Notes under the pieces: model-generated
What the model saw: the letters and a program-made list of their open reading frames with translations, nothing else
Told to the model about the DNA's origin: nothing
Databases searched by the model: none
Part shown: piece by piece, positions 11,302 through 22,418 of the stretch
Numbering within the stretch: the stretch's first letter is position 1
How the letters are laid out: every line of letters begins with the position of its first letter
Assembly: GCF_963855985.1 (NCBI RefSeq)
Contig: NC_087095.1
Location: 3,544,001 to 3,608,000, forward strand
From: Ostrinia nubilalis
Lineage: Eukaryota > Arthropoda > Insecta > Lepidoptera > Crambidae
Direction: 5' to 3'
Length of the DNA stretch: 64,000 nucleotides
Position numbers and translations under genes: made by a program

Positions 11302-11814
11302 TCAACCGACTTCAAAAAAGGAGGAGGTTCTCAATTCGACCCGTATGTTTTTTTTTTTTTAGTTAACTAATTATTACCTTGATGTTAGCACTGAAGGTAG
11401 GCAGTACACTGAGACCAAAAAAAATTGGTTCATAATCGGCGGAGATATTGCGTATAAAAAAGTTCATCCCCAATTTTCCACCCTTGGGGGTGATATATTT
11501 TCTTCAAATTCGCATGAAACCACCCTTTTGATAATACCTATTCAACAAAAAAATAATCGTTCAAATTGGTTTATAATCGGCGGAGATATTGCGTATAAAA
11601 AAGTTCATCCCCAATTTTCCACCCTTGGGGGTTGTTTTTTTTATTATTAAATTTAAATGGGACCACCCTTGAGGTATCACCTATACGCCGAAAAAAGATT
11701 TGTTCAAATCGGTTCATAATTGGCGGAGTTATCGCGTAACAAACATAGAAAAAAAAAAAAAAAAAAAACATACGGGTCGAATTGAGAACCTCCTCCTTTT
11801 TTGAAGTCGGTTGA
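11302..11814. mobile_element. TIR element, AACCGACTTCAAA family, larger copy
   Basis: The terminal inverted repeats of roughly 57 bp both read TTCAACCGACTTCAAAAAAG inward and continue to a poly(T/A) stretch. The interior holds a direct duplication of a block of about 75 bp (GGCGGAGATATTGCGTATAA and onward), once from about 11438 and again from about 11579. The outer block is shared with the shorter relative at 6721-6985. The reading frames across it are incidental. Confidence 0.75.
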
Positions 11815-11985
<171 letters not shown>

Positions 11986-12039
11986 TAGTAGAGTTATAGA
12001 GGCTTCCAAGAGCAAAATACTTGACGATTTGTAAGTACT

Positions 12040-12085
12040 ATTTAAATAGTCTATACAAATAAAGAGATTTTGACTTTGATTTAGA
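12040..12085 (+). repeat. LINE/SINE-type 3' tail
   Basis: ACAAATAAAGAGATTTTGAC followed by TTTGATTT resembles the polyadenylation-signal plus simple-repeat tail of lepidopteran non-LTR elements. A similar tail occurs at about 30747-30775. Confidence 0.4.
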
Positions 12086-12167
12086 TTGAACTGACAAGAA
12101 TAGAAAACTTTTTTTTATAATAAAACAAATATTCTCAATTTCATTAATTCTGAATTGATTAATAATC

Positions 12168-12275
12168 ATTTCAGTCATAGGACGTCCACTGCTGAACATA
12201 GGCCTCCCCTAATGATACCCATAATGACTGGTTGGTAGCGGCCTGCATCCAGCGCCATGCGCCTTCCTGCACTAG
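12168..12275 (-). mobile_element. RTE LINE 3' end, 5'-truncated
   Basis: TTTCAGTCATAGGACGTCCA and the following GCTGAACATAGGCCTCCCC are the antisense 3' terminus of the RTE family whose long copy is at 39560-42235. The sequence reads upstream through GGTTGGTAGCGGCCTGCATC. Confidence 0.8.
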
Positions 12276-12287
12276 GAAACTACACAA

Positions 12288-12930
12288 CATCTTTTCGTCA
12301 AAAATACCTCAGTAAAAGACGAAAGTCTATAAATCAGTGTTTATATCAATGATAACATAGGGCTCGGAAACGTGGCTTCTCACTATTGGCATTGTAAATA
12401 AGCTAATTTATTGGAAACAGGTAATTAATTATATGGTAGAGGTAGTTAAATAACTTAAAAACTACTTTATAACTTGTCAATTTTATTAAGATCCACTTCA
12501 GACTAATTTTTTTCTCCTGTCAAAGTTATTAATTGTCCTTTATATTTTATTTTATAATTGAGTTTCTTAATTGCAATTAGGCCGAGTCTAAAACCATAAG
12601 CCGATTTATCATCTTTTCGTCCAAAATACCTCAGTAAAAGACGAAAGTCTATATATCAGTGTTTATATCAATGATAACATACGGCTCGGAAACGTGGCTT
12701 CTCACTATTGGCATTGTAAATAAGCTAATTTATTGGAAACAGGTAATTAATTATAGGGTAGAGGTAGTTAAATAACTTAAAACTACTTTATAACTTGTCA
12801 ATTTTATTAAGATCCACTTCAGACTAATTTTTTTCTCCTGTCAAAGTTATTAATTGTCCTTTATATTTTATTTTATAATTGAGTTTCTTAATTGCAATTA
12901 GGCCGAGTCTAAAACCATAAGCCGATTTAT
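12288..12930. repeat. Direct tandem duplication, unit ~322 bp
   Basis: Unit 1 (12288-12609) and unit 2 (12610-12930) are almost identical. I count about four substitutions and a one-base indel. Both begin CATCTTTTCGTC and end GCCGATTTAT. The unit itself is AT-rich and non-coding and is not a transposon I recognise. The high identity implies a recent segmental duplication or an assembly duplication. Confidence 0.9.
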
Positions 12931-13028
12931 TCTTCCCGCGCTTGTTTGTTTTGAGATTATTTAATATTTTACCAGCCATCTTCTCAGCTTCTTCAAACTA
13001 CAATGTAATCTGAATACAGAAAGCTCAC

Positions 13029-13154
13029 TTAGGCTGGGTTGCACCACCTAACTTTGACCGTAACTATGACGATAACCGGTGTTTTTTGTATGGACTTTGA
13101 CAGCTTTTTGACGTTTGTCAAAGTTAAAGTGCAACATGGTGCAACCCACCCTTA
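13029..13154. mobile_element. Tourist-like MITE, copy 2
   Basis: TTA duplications at 13029-13031 and 13152-13154 flank an element starting GGCTGGGTTGCACCACC and ending with GGTGCAACCCACCC. Confidence 0.85.
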
Positions 13155-13636
13155 CAGTGCTATTTTCTGCGATTATTAGATGACGTACAAGTGCGGTTGA
13201 AATGTATGGTGCGAGGTGCGTATTATAACCACCTCGTGGATACAAACATCAATAATAATAATAAATAATGTAATAATAAAATGGAATTTATTTCTCACCA
13301 GAAACAAGTTGATACAAAGTAACATGCTTACGATTAGGTATAACTAAATATATGTAACTTGTTTGTGGAGACTGGTGATCTATGGTAAGTAAAAAATACT
13401 TGTGTTACAGACCACCAGGTCTCCACCTCCAGACATGTCTTTAGGTATTTCAGCTGCAAAACGACTGAAAGACGAACGAAAATTAGCTGTTTGACAAATT
13501 CGTATCACGGTGTCATTTTATGGTATTGGAGACGTCATTACAAATTAGCGCAATCGGGGCCCTGTGCTTATGACATACCTCTAGTGTTCGTACATATTTC
13601 AGATTTTATTTATATTTATTTATGTTTAGGATATCT

Positions 13637-13735
13637 AGCACGAGTCTATGGGCGACGCGACGGTAATCACTTATCATCAGGTGATTCGTATGCTCGTTTG
13701 CTTCCTGTCCCAAAAAAGGAGAGGGCCTACTCATT
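13637..13735 (+). mobile_element. LINE 3' end fragment
   Basis: CTATGGGCGACGCGACGGTAATCAC and the following TCAGGTGATTCGTATGCTCG match the 3'-terminal region of the LINE at 17181-17430 in the opposite orientation, ending in a short A-rich tail. It is strongly 5'-truncated. Confidence 0.65.
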
Positions 13736-14263
13736 TAACGTAATTTGTACAAGCTGTGTAAAGTAAACCGCCTTCCTTTATTTACTTTTATTAATTTAAT
13801 GTTATAGGTATACACTTTACGTAATTTTAGTAAAGGTTTGAAAGCATCTGATTAAGAGAAAATAAATGAATTAGGTAAGTACATTTCTTTAGGAATTTCC
13901 TTAATTGATTTTAAATTCAAGAAAAATAATATTGAAACTATTCTTGACGTTACTAACAACGAAATTGTTGATTCAGTTAAAAATCCTTTTAATACAAAAT
14001 AGGGTAAACCGTATAGCTATTGCCCACTTAAAGATTTCAAACACATTGAGATGAAAAATTAAAGAAAGTATTTTAATTATCGACCATTTATGACTTTTTT
14101 CTTATAACTCAATAAACTGTTAAACAGAATATTAACAGTTTTTAGGTAAAACTTACGTAACTTAGAAAATATTGAAATAAATTTAAAATCCTCCAAAAAG
14201 TACAGTCATTGCCCATTACTTACACTAATTGCCCACATCAAAGCACAGTAATTGCCCAGTATC

Positions 14264-14811
14264 TTAAAACAAAATAATCAATTTTAAAATGACATAATAG
14301 GCTTTAAATAAACAAAACAAAACATTAAACTTAAATTCTAGTAGTACAGTCTTCAAAATTTCAAAATAAATTGCGTTTGGCCTTATTAACATATCATCAA
14401 ATATTTCTTGGGCTGGTGTTGATGAGTCAGAATCGGTAGAGACAGAATAATCTACTTCAAAACATAGATGACGCAAAAATTTGAATTTTATATGTAAATT
14501 TTATATGTATTTATTTTTTTATCTTCTTTGATATCAGTTCAAGTGGTTACTCAGAATGTTCAATTAGCTGTTGGTTATTCTTCCCTAAAGTTGCATCTAT
14601 TTCCTTACAATTAACATTTTCACTAGTAGATTTAACGTAGGTTTTTCATTTTTTGTATTTGCGTTTGAATTTTTATCAATTTTTTCAAGCCAAACCATAT
14701 TTTTCAGCAATTCATCTTGTAGATAAATTGTTGGATAGGTACATCTTGTACAGCTTCGATCGCTTTTTGCAAATTTTCTATGCTATATTGAACTTTTGGA
14801 GTCTTTGGCAT
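14264..14811 (-). pseudogene. Pogo-like transposase remnant
   Basis: Reading leftward from an ATG at 14811, the translation begins MPKTPKVQYSIENLQKAIEA. This resembles the N-terminus of psq/CENP-B-type DNA-binding domains found in pogo transposases (basic MP..PK start, then a YS..L..AIEAV helix). The frame stops after about 35 codons and is interrupted by further stops. A second open stretch further left (to 14264) contains DSDSSTPAQEIFDDMLIRPN, an acidic segment plausible for a transposase C-terminus. The central catalytic DDE region is not recognisable, so most of the gene is lost or scrambled. The assignment rests on the first about 20 residues plus the element architecture. Confidence 0.55.
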
Positions 14812-15108
14812 ACTGAAAATGAAACATTAAAAGCCATTTCAATATTTATGCCTGTAAATTGCAAAACAAGTCTAGCAATGAGCAACTTAAACACTGCTAC
14901 TGCATGGTGGCAACACTCTAATAATAATTGTCCTGGGCAATAACTATACATTAACATATGGCAATAACTGAAATGATGGTGGGCAATAACTAAAAATATA
15001 CAGATTTACGTGCAGTGATTACCCACCGTTAAAATGACCGTTAGAAATCAAATTTTATCAGTTATTTTCATTGATAATGGAGAAAACACTTATAATTTCA
15101 TCATGACT

Positions 15109-15363
15109 ATACACCAGTAGTAGAGTAGAATACATTTGTCACCAACCCCTACTCTTCCCGCGGGTGTCGTAAGAGGCGACTTAGGGACTACACATCAAAC
15201 AGAGAATGGGCAGCAGCGCTCTCTGAAAAACATCAATCTTTTAAACTGCGATCTCCAACCCGCCTGCCTAGCGTGGAGATTATGGCAAAACCCTCCACTA
15301 TAGTGGAGGAGGCTCATAGTCCAGCAGTGGACTGTAAAGGGCTGTTGATGATACACCATTAGT
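15109..15363 (+). mobile_element. LINE 3' fragment inserted in the pogo-like element, ~13-bp TSD
   Basis: The body (15122-15350) contains CTTCCCGCGGGTGTCGTAAG and AACCCGCCTGCCTAGCGTGG, a dispersed lepidopteran LINE 3' sequence that recurs in degraded form at 47050-47225. Direct repeats ATACACCAGTAGT (15109-15121) and ATACACCATTAGT (15351-15363), one mismatch, are the likely TSD. Confidence 0.75.
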
Positions 15364-15894
15364 TGAATATTAAATAACTTGCAAAAAAAATTTAACATCT
15401 AAGCAAGTAATTCCTTAGTAAAATTGTTAAAGTCTTTACCTGTTTGAGTAACATTTACACCCGTCTTGACAAAATCCGCCATAACTGTTTTTTTTAGTGT
15501 TTCCTATTGTAAATTTTAAATCTACTGTACATTGATCTCGGAGCCATCTACTTAGTAAATTCAAATCTAACTAGAGTGATTCAAAGTCAGCACCTGACAA
15601 TATTATTCTTAAAGCGGGCAATTACTACCAGTGGGCAATCACTCTCTGGTTTACCCTACAATCAAAGCGAACACTTTTAGAATTATTTCAGGAATTGTGA
15701 ATTTTCATGGAACCATTTTTAGACAATACATTTTCGTTATGAAATTTTCTCAGAATTACCTACTTCGTTAACTTATCTTTACCAGGTCAATAAATTATTC
15801 TGAAGGTTATTTAAATATAGGCTTTTTTTAAGTAAATGGTAATCAAACCTAAAAGGGGAGGTTTATTTTTGCCAATGTCGAGTGGTTTCTTGAT

Positions 15895-15935
15895 ACAGCT
15901 GTGCCCGCGACTTCGTACGCGTGAAAATAGTTTAA
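15895..15935 (-). mobile_element. Helitron 3'-end fragment
   Basis: AGCTGTGCCCGCGACTTCGT is the antisense of the CGCGGGCACAGCT terminus seen intact at 34600-34621. The rest of the element is missing or unrecognisable. Confidence 0.5.
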
Positions 15936-15940
15936 ACGGG

Positions 15941-16120
15941 CCTATTCCCACCGCTACAACTCCTGTGTAGCCAGGATCTGCAGCTTGACCGCCAATAAAA
16001 ATCCAATCCAGTGAAGGTCAAGTTTATCCCGGGGGAAAGTTAAACTGTCATTGGACTCTCAACAAAATTAATCAGAAGAGGAGGAGTTCGAAGTTAGGGT
16101 TCGACTTCCTTCGAATTGGT
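15941..16120. repeat. Dispersed repeat, two copies in the window
   Basis: CTCCTGTGTAGCCAGGATCT followed by GCAGC recurs at 51931-51955 with related flanks (CACCGCTACAACT against TACCGCTGTAACT). The family is unknown to me; probably an old LINE or DNA-transposon fragment. Confidence 0.5.
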
Positions 16121-17180
16121 CGACCTCTAAAACATAATATACGTAAGTAGATATAAATTAAAGTTATTCAGAATAGTGTAAAGGAATTAACCGTTTAATA
16201 AATACTTTCACACCAAAGCTTGAGACTATCAGGATATCTGAATCTCAAGGCTGTCATTATCCTAATGAAGTTTGTTGAGCCTATGTAATACTTATATCTT
16301 TGAAGTGGCGTAGACGTAAAGGATTTGTATGGGAAACATAGTTATTTAGCTGAAATTCGAGTTCTAACAGTCTTATTAAACCGCATATTCACTTTAATGG
16401 TTTAGATAGGTACTAGGGATTAGTATAATTAGAAATGAACAATATGTGTCACTGTAGAGTTAGTAACATCAAGCCTCTATAATCTGTTGCTACGACCATT
16501 GTCGTAATAAGGTAGCTAATATTAACGATGCGGTTTTGTTTGTCGCAAGTATCTTATTTGGAAATGTGTACCGAAGTGTGAATTAATAAGTACCTAGGTA
16601 TGTGACAAATTATATCTACGAGTAGTACTTACCTACATACCTACTTACAAACTTTAATTGGAAATTCATCCAGATTGTAGCGTTCTAGAAGCGCGCCATT
16701 CTTAAGTCCCTGATATAAGACTACTGCTTATGCCAAACCAAACAGCAAAAGACAAAGCAGTTAAAGACTGGCTGAAAATTCAAAACTGAACGATTCCGTT
16801 TTGGTAAGCACGCTAGTTTTTGTGACTTCTGAGAATGGATTTTTTAAACACCTATGTTCTATTGTACGAGTTTTATCAATCCACTTGACTTTGGTACAAA
16901 ATAAACCTCTTAAATCTAAGTCTAAACGCGAGCAAAGCTATTGACAAAAAATGTATTAAATATGTTAAACATGGAAGGAGTATGTACCACTAAGTCCTCA
17001 TTAAAGCATTTGAAGCTGCCAAAATTATGTTCCCAGTAATCATCGATTCCTAATAACCATGTATGCCAAACTTATTTAATATAAATGCCAAGAGCTCCCT
17101 TAATAGACGCGCAGAACTCTTGGACGGGAATAACTTGGTTCATGACATTATTAGCGACGAACTATTTTATATTCCACCTT
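16121..17180. other. Unannotated AT-rich gap
   Basis: No supported coding region or repeat end. Confidence 0.5.
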
Positions 17181-17214
<34 letters not shown>

Positions 17215-17430
17215 GATAGGAGGCAAACGAGCAGACGGATCACCTGATGGTAAGTGATTACCGTCGCCCATAGACACCCGCAGACCCAGGGGCGTTACAG
17301 GTGCGTTGCCGGCCTTTAAGGTAAAGATACGCTCTCCTCTTGAAAGCTTGCAGGTCGTATCCGTCCGGAAACACCGCAGACGACAGTCCATTCCACAGAT
17401 TCCAATTAAACGTGCCTTTCTCTCAGTTGC
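17181..17430 (-). mobile_element. 5'-truncated LINE, poly(A) tailed
   Basis: The poly(A) appears as a T run at about 17181-17210. On the minus strand the sequence reads as a degraded reverse-transcriptase C-terminus (a W...L...VFPDGYDLQAFKRR-like segment at about 17320-17400 in shifting frames), followed by a 3' UTR with GTAATCACTTACCATCAGGT. This is a common lepidopteran non-LTR 3' end. The 60-codon open frame at 17209-17391 is not a real gene. Confidence 0.75.
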
Positions 17431-17490
17431 TTAAAACATTTTAAGTAACTGGAATTCGTTGCCTGTACTGTCTTTCCCGAACACTACAAG
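17431..17490 (+). repeat. Fragment of a LINE ORF C-terminus
   Basis: AACTGGAATTCGTTGCCTGT and TCTTTCCCGAACACTAC match the NWNSLP...FPE segment also seen at 25790-25830 in a longer LINE tail. Its orientation is opposite to the LINE at 17181-17430. Confidence 0.5.
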
Positions 17491-17884
17491 GTTATTTTTA
17501 GTATATACGAAACCTTAAAACTATTTGTTCAGAATCAGTAATAGAATCCATCGCAATATTTTTTATACCATGTTACATTTTGACTAAATAATATTTACAA
17601 ATCCATAATTTACGGACACCTTACTAAAATGTTCTGCGTGTATGGAAAATGTTGTCTGCGTTGTCAACAAGGAAAGTGCCGCGCGCTGTACGATGTCTAC
17701 ACTCGCGTGCGGATAATGGGACAACAAATAAAGCTTGGAACTTCGTGAGTTTTTAAGGTATCATTTTAAATTTTTTTATACTGATTCTAAAGATTAAAAT
17801 ACGTGACACGTGTTTCGGCTTTCGTATATACAAAAAATAACATTGTATAATCCTGGCATTTCCAAGGCGTATACGCACTTACTT

Positions 17885-17980
17885 GTACAGGGCAAATACC
17901 ATCCTAGACTACATCTCACTTAACATCAGGTGCAATTGCAATCAAATACCTGCCTAGTTCTGCATAAAAAAAAAACAAAT
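17885..17980 (+). mobile_element. LINE 3' terminus with poly(A)
   Basis: ACCATCCTAGACTACATCTC and the following AACATCAGGTGCAATTGCA, CTGCATAAAAAAAA match the LINE tail at 25845-25918. It is a short truncated insertion. Confidence 0.65.
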
Positions 17981-18422
17981 AAACCATAATGATTTCAGTT
18001 TTTTTTAACTTCAGACTTTTCACTTGGCCTTTGCTAGGTACCGTTACACCATCTTTTATAAGTCTGCCGCGTGACGATAAGCAATGTTGTGTTTCGGCAG
18101 TTAGAGGGAAGACAGCCAGTTCCACAGGTTGGTGATTCTGAGTATAGCTTAATTCCACCTTTCCTTCAGGTGGGATGTAAGCCAAGTCGAGTTACCCCTT
18201 TGTGGTTAGAATTTAAAAATAATTTCATTTCATCCTCTTTTCAAATTCACCCGAGAAAATGTAACGGGTTCTTCCTTGACGAAAATAACCTTTAGTTAAA
18301 TAGTATATTAATAAGCTTGTTCATAAACTTGTTTCACCTGAAATTCACGATATAATATACTAAATTTAGATCGAAAATTATATTCAGGTATTGTAAAACT
18401 TTGATCCATATTTCTTACATTG

Positions 18423-18546
18423 TTAGGCCGGGTTGCACCATCTTACTTTAACTTTGACAAACGTCAAATATCTGTCAAACTCGAAACAAAAAACACCGGT
18501 TATTGCTCTAGTTACGGTCAAAGTTAGGTGGTGCAACTCAGCCTTA
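18423..18546. mobile_element. Tourist-like MITE, copy 3
   Basis: TTA duplications at 18423-18425 and 18544-18546 flank the GGCCGGGTTGCACCATC...GTGCAACTCAGCC element. Confidence 0.85.
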
Positions 18547-18769
18547 GAAATTCAGAGCGATAAGCTCTTTGTACAGATTCAAAATGAAACAACAGACTTT
18601 ATGTTTGAAAGTGTATTGTTTGCAAAATATATTGTGTTTCAAGGTGTGACAGCTAGTTTTAATTAAACATTAAAGTTTCTTTTCACTGCATAAATATTAT
18701 GTTACAGTTGAATAAGATACCTACTTCACTTAATTAAAACTGCCTTTGATTAAAAATACACAAAATATA

Positions 18770-19240
18770 CAGGGTGGAATTTTGTAATGCCACCTAGAGG
18801 GAAAGTAGGTACTCTTAATACTATAAATAGAAAATGTTACTGAAAGAAAACATTCCTTTATTTTTGAAAAGAAAGAGAACTGCATTCAAAGATTTTCGAA
18901 AATTTTTCGAAAATTCACTACCATACCATATAATTTTCTGTACCTACATAATTAAAATAATTCAAGATTTCATGCTTTTCCTTTCATTTGATTTATCAAG
19001 TTTGTTAGAGATATTTCATCCTTATACTTAACCCAACGATCGATGCAATAAAAATACAGGATGTAATTTTTAACATATTTTAGTTGGTTCGATTCCCGGG
19101 TGTGGCAAGCAAATTTTTGGAAATCTTTGAATGCAGTTCTATTTCTTAAAAATAAAAGGATTGTTTTATTTGAGAAAAATTTTGTATCTACAATATTATG
19201 AGTACTTTCCTTCCAGGTGGCATTACAAAATTCCACCCTG
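18770..19240. mobile_element. Foldback TIR element (CAGGGTGGAATTTTG ends)
   Basis: The left end CAGGGTGGAATTTTGTAATG is inverted at the right end, which closes with CATTACAAAATTCCACCCTG. The inversion continues inward at lower identity: the block GAACTGCATTCAAAGATTT at about 18879 is inverted at about 19118-19140. TA precedes the left end and CA follows the right end, possibly a mutated TA duplication (Tc1/mariner style). The centre holds GGTTCGATTCCCGGG at about 19085, a good match to a Pol III B-box. It is non-coding; the two reading frames across it are mirror by-products. Confidence 0.75.
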
Positions 19241-20504
19241 CATAGACTCATACTAATTACCTACGTAATGGCAGGCCTGTCTCACTCCGCGCGGTACATC
19301 CGAAATTACCTACTTAAATCCGTCGAGTGTCACGAGCGCCCGTCGGGACTTGATGTTTTGCCTTTAATAAATAATTTCTTTTGAATACAACTTATGATGT
19401 TTAAGAATTTTATCGTTAAAATATTAACTATTACCTTTCCGTGTAGGTAAATGAAACGGAAGAGTAACATCGATACACCAAATTACGACAAGCTAGTTCT
19501 TTTACCATAATGCATAGGTACCCCAACAATATTCAGTAAAAAATAAATTGTTGCCAAAGTACAGCGAGTAACATTAGATTAAGTTTGTGCAAAGCCAAAT
19601 ACAAATATGATTTTCGGGTGACGGACGCCTCTCGTTCTAGGATGTAGCCGTTTCGTGTTTGCGCAGTAAGTAGGTAGGTATGATGTCATTCTTTCTTCTG
19701 TGATAGTAGGTATGTTTAATTTATTTGTCTTATGTTAAAATAGGTATGAATGAAGACATTGTATTAAAATAAGTACTTTTTTATCCTAAGTAGGTATATC
19801 TAAAATGTTATTTTTACAAAGGTAAAATAACACTACTTACCTACATACGTACCTCATTACAAATAACTAAGTAGATTAATTATATTTTTTCACTAGACAG
19901 CATAGCAACCCTAACAGCGTAAGAAGAGTTCAGAGACACGCGATAGAAAGAGACAAAACTTGTAGGTGAATAAAATTGTAGGTACGTAGTGCTATGCGAG
20001 CTGAATTACACTGTATCGCGTGGTAGCAAGACTCGCATTTATTTAAATCGTCTTGCGGAGTAATCCTTCTGTAGGTACTACTATTATTTATTCTGTGGTA
20101 ATGGCTAAGATTAATTGCACGATATACCATGATGAGAATGTAACTGTGTTAATTACATAGTTGGGATACGTAATAAAAACATACTTCATTATTAAGTTAC
20201 CACGGGGTTTATTAAGTCGCTTATAATAAAACCATATCATGGTAGTAAAACCAGCCTTAATTATATTATGTTCTTACAGGCAAACTGTAACATATTATTA
20301 ATTAATAAATAAATTAAGTATACTTTGTAACGATAGCTTTATTAAAGTTTTAGAGCAGCTTATTGTATCTGATCTTGAAGCATATTATTATCTGAAAGCA
20401 AGGTTGTCTAATGACATTCATTTATAGTTAATCCAAATCTGGATTGGATTAACTATCCCGGTTCCCCGGAATCCCGGTTTTTGAAACAGGGACGCGCGAT
20501 AAAA
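19241..20504. other. Unannotated AT-rich gap
   Basis: Many TAGGTA/TACCTA-type short motifs, but no supported gene or element. Confidence 0.5.
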
Positions 20505-20720
20505 ATCAAAATAAAAAGAAAATCAAAATCAAAAATATTTATTCAGTTTAGACCACAAGTGGCACTTATGAACGTCAATAGAAAATAATAAAAAAAGAAA
20601 AGGTAGCCCTCATGGGGCACTTTACATGTCTCCTTATCTTTTGGGCCCTACCAGCACTTCGAGACAAACATATGGCAACTGCTGAGAAGAAACGCCGGAA
20701 CAAACCGCCGTAAAAAGTTA
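20505..20720 (-). mobile_element. LINE 3' end with (TTTTGA)n-type tail
   Basis: AAAATCAAAATCAAAAATAT at the left is the antisense of a simple-repeat tail preceded by a 3' UTR (GGCACTTATGAACGTC, CCCTCATGGGGCACTTTACA, GAGAAGAAACGCCGGAAC) common in lepidopteran LINEs. It is 5'-truncated. Confidence 0.6.
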
Positions 20721-20771
20721 TTCTGTGACAGATAAAATTCCACGCGGGCGAAGCCGCGGGCGGAAAGCTAG
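20721..20771 (+). mobile_element. Helitron 3' end
   Basis: AAATTCCACGCGGGCGAAGC runs into the CGCGGGCGGAAAGCTAG terminus (CTAG at 20768-20771) followed by T. It is nearly identical to the last about 45 bases of the complete Helitron at 61500-61697, so this is a 5'-truncated or interrupted copy. Confidence 0.75.
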
Positions 20772-21058
20772 TACTTAGTTTTATAAATGTCTTCGTACAA
20801 TCTCTATAACAGGTGCTCACACGTTACAATACATAAGAAAATTTACCCGAAGTTGTTACACGTAGACAAATACGGGAATAAATCCCGAAGTTTCGCTCGA
20901 ACTATGGAACGTGCCCCATTGACGGCGGGTTATCGCCTTTCTATTACGCGAGCTTTGACAAATAAAAAAATAAAAAAAGGCTTTAAATAAAAAAATAATA
21001 AAATGTGCTATGTTACTTGTATGTTGATTTTAAAAGCCTATTACGAGGTATTTAAAAT

Positions 21059-21182
21059 CATTTTGAGGCCGCACCCAATGAAGTGCACCTATTCTTTATA
21101 TTAATAGACATATTAGGTCCACTTCGAGGAAATGTTTAGGTGCGCTTCGTTATGTGCGCCGCATTAGGTGCGCCTCAAAATG
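21059..21182. mobile_element. Probable MITE with GAGGCGCACC repeats
   Basis: The left end CATTTTGAGGCCGCACCC and right end GGTGCGCCTCAAAATG are inverted. The interior repeats GTGCACC/GGTGCGC blocks. About 124 bp, non-coding, no clear TSD. Confidence 0.55.
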
Positions 21183-22339
21183 GATGGGCTCTCTCGTGTC
21201 AGGTTCACGGTTACATTAAGGATATTGCAACTAGTCTAGTTCTAAGATTTACGGACTCTTAAAATATCAATGCTTTATTGCATACCTACGATTGGTTCAA
21301 CAATTAAACAAACTCTATAGTCTAACTTGCAATGAATTAAAGCTGATTTTCTAGAAATTTTCCGTGTCTCAAAACTGGCATTCCACTAGAATATTTGCAG
21401 AATATTTCTGACTGAACAATTTTGTTCATACACTGTCCCAACCGGCTGCGTCCGTGCGACGGAATAAGTTTTGTTTGCTTGGCCGACCCTAGAGGAACTT
21501 GTGACGCTTAGTGGCGTTTACTTGAATTTTACAATCGAGTCAGCAGTTAAAGCTGTACGTATTTTAGAACTACTGCATACACTATAAGAACTTTTGAAAA
21601 CATAACCTACATTCGTGTTTATTTCTTTTCTATTTAATACTAAGTATGTTTAATATCTGTAAATTTCTATGTTTCACAATAAATACAATTCAAACAATAT
21701 TAAGTTACAATATTCCGATATTTGGTAACCACTCAAGAAACTTTTCGTTCGAAATGAAATATCGAAGAAACTTTGTTGTACCTGTTTTATTACGATACTG
21801 AAAAGTGCGGAGACTCGAGTTCAAATTGTTTGTCACACAACATTTGAATTGAATAAAAATGCGAGGAAATGTGCATATAATAAAAAGATAAAGTAAGCCC
21901 ACTTTTTGATGGCTTTTAAATGGGAAAAGTGGCTCAGTTCCCACGTTGGCACCGTGAAAAGGTAATATAGGGGCGTTTACGATTATGGTAAAGCACCCCC
22001 ATGCGATACAGCACTAAAAAATCTACGTGTGTTTTTATGTTTTGTGTAGCTTAACAAACGTCATAACCACATTTGGTGATAGCAAATATTGTTGCCTTTT
22101 TTGTTTGCTTTTATACAGCAATTCTTGGGATACAAAAGGAAAGGAAGCACATTTTCATGTTTGAAGACGATGTAATAGATAGGTACGTTTTCCATAAGAA
22201 GAGGAGGAATCTGTTAGACATCTAATCAAACGTTTGATTAGGTATAGTCTCCTTTTTCCAAGCAAATGTGTGGAGTAAAAATTAGGTCACCCACATGTCA
22301 CATTTAAAAATACTGACGATATACTAATACCTACCGTTC
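21183..22339. other. Unannotated AT-rich gap
   Basis: No supported gene or repeat boundary. Confidence 0.5.
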
Positions 22340-22418
22340 ATTATGGAAAGCCTTGGGGGAGGCCTTTGTCCAGCAGTAGGTAGATGTCATTTGGCTGAAA
22401 CGAACGAACGAACGAACA
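22340..22418 (+). mobile_element. RTE LINE 3' end with (CGAA)n tail
   Basis: TATGGAAAGCCTTGGGGGAG, then CTTTGTCCAGCAGTAGG and TTTGGCTGAAACGAACGAAC. Unlike most copies here, its tail is (CGAA)n rather than (GAT)n. Confidence 0.8.

Larger units (their letters stand above)
14000..15658 (-). mobile_element. Degraded pogo-like transposon with TTGCCCA subterminal repeats
   Basis: The ends are inverted (TAGGGTAAACC at 14000; GGTTTACCCTA ending at 15658), with TA on both sides. Within each end the motif TTGCCCA recurs in inward orientation: about four copies at 14029-14260 and four at 14930-15640, plus variants. A transposase remnant lies on the minus strand (14264-14811). TA target duplications, a psq-type helix-turn-helix start and subterminal repeats together fit the pogo group. 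A LINE fragment is inserted at 15122-15350. The element cannot be autonomous. Confidence 0.7.
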
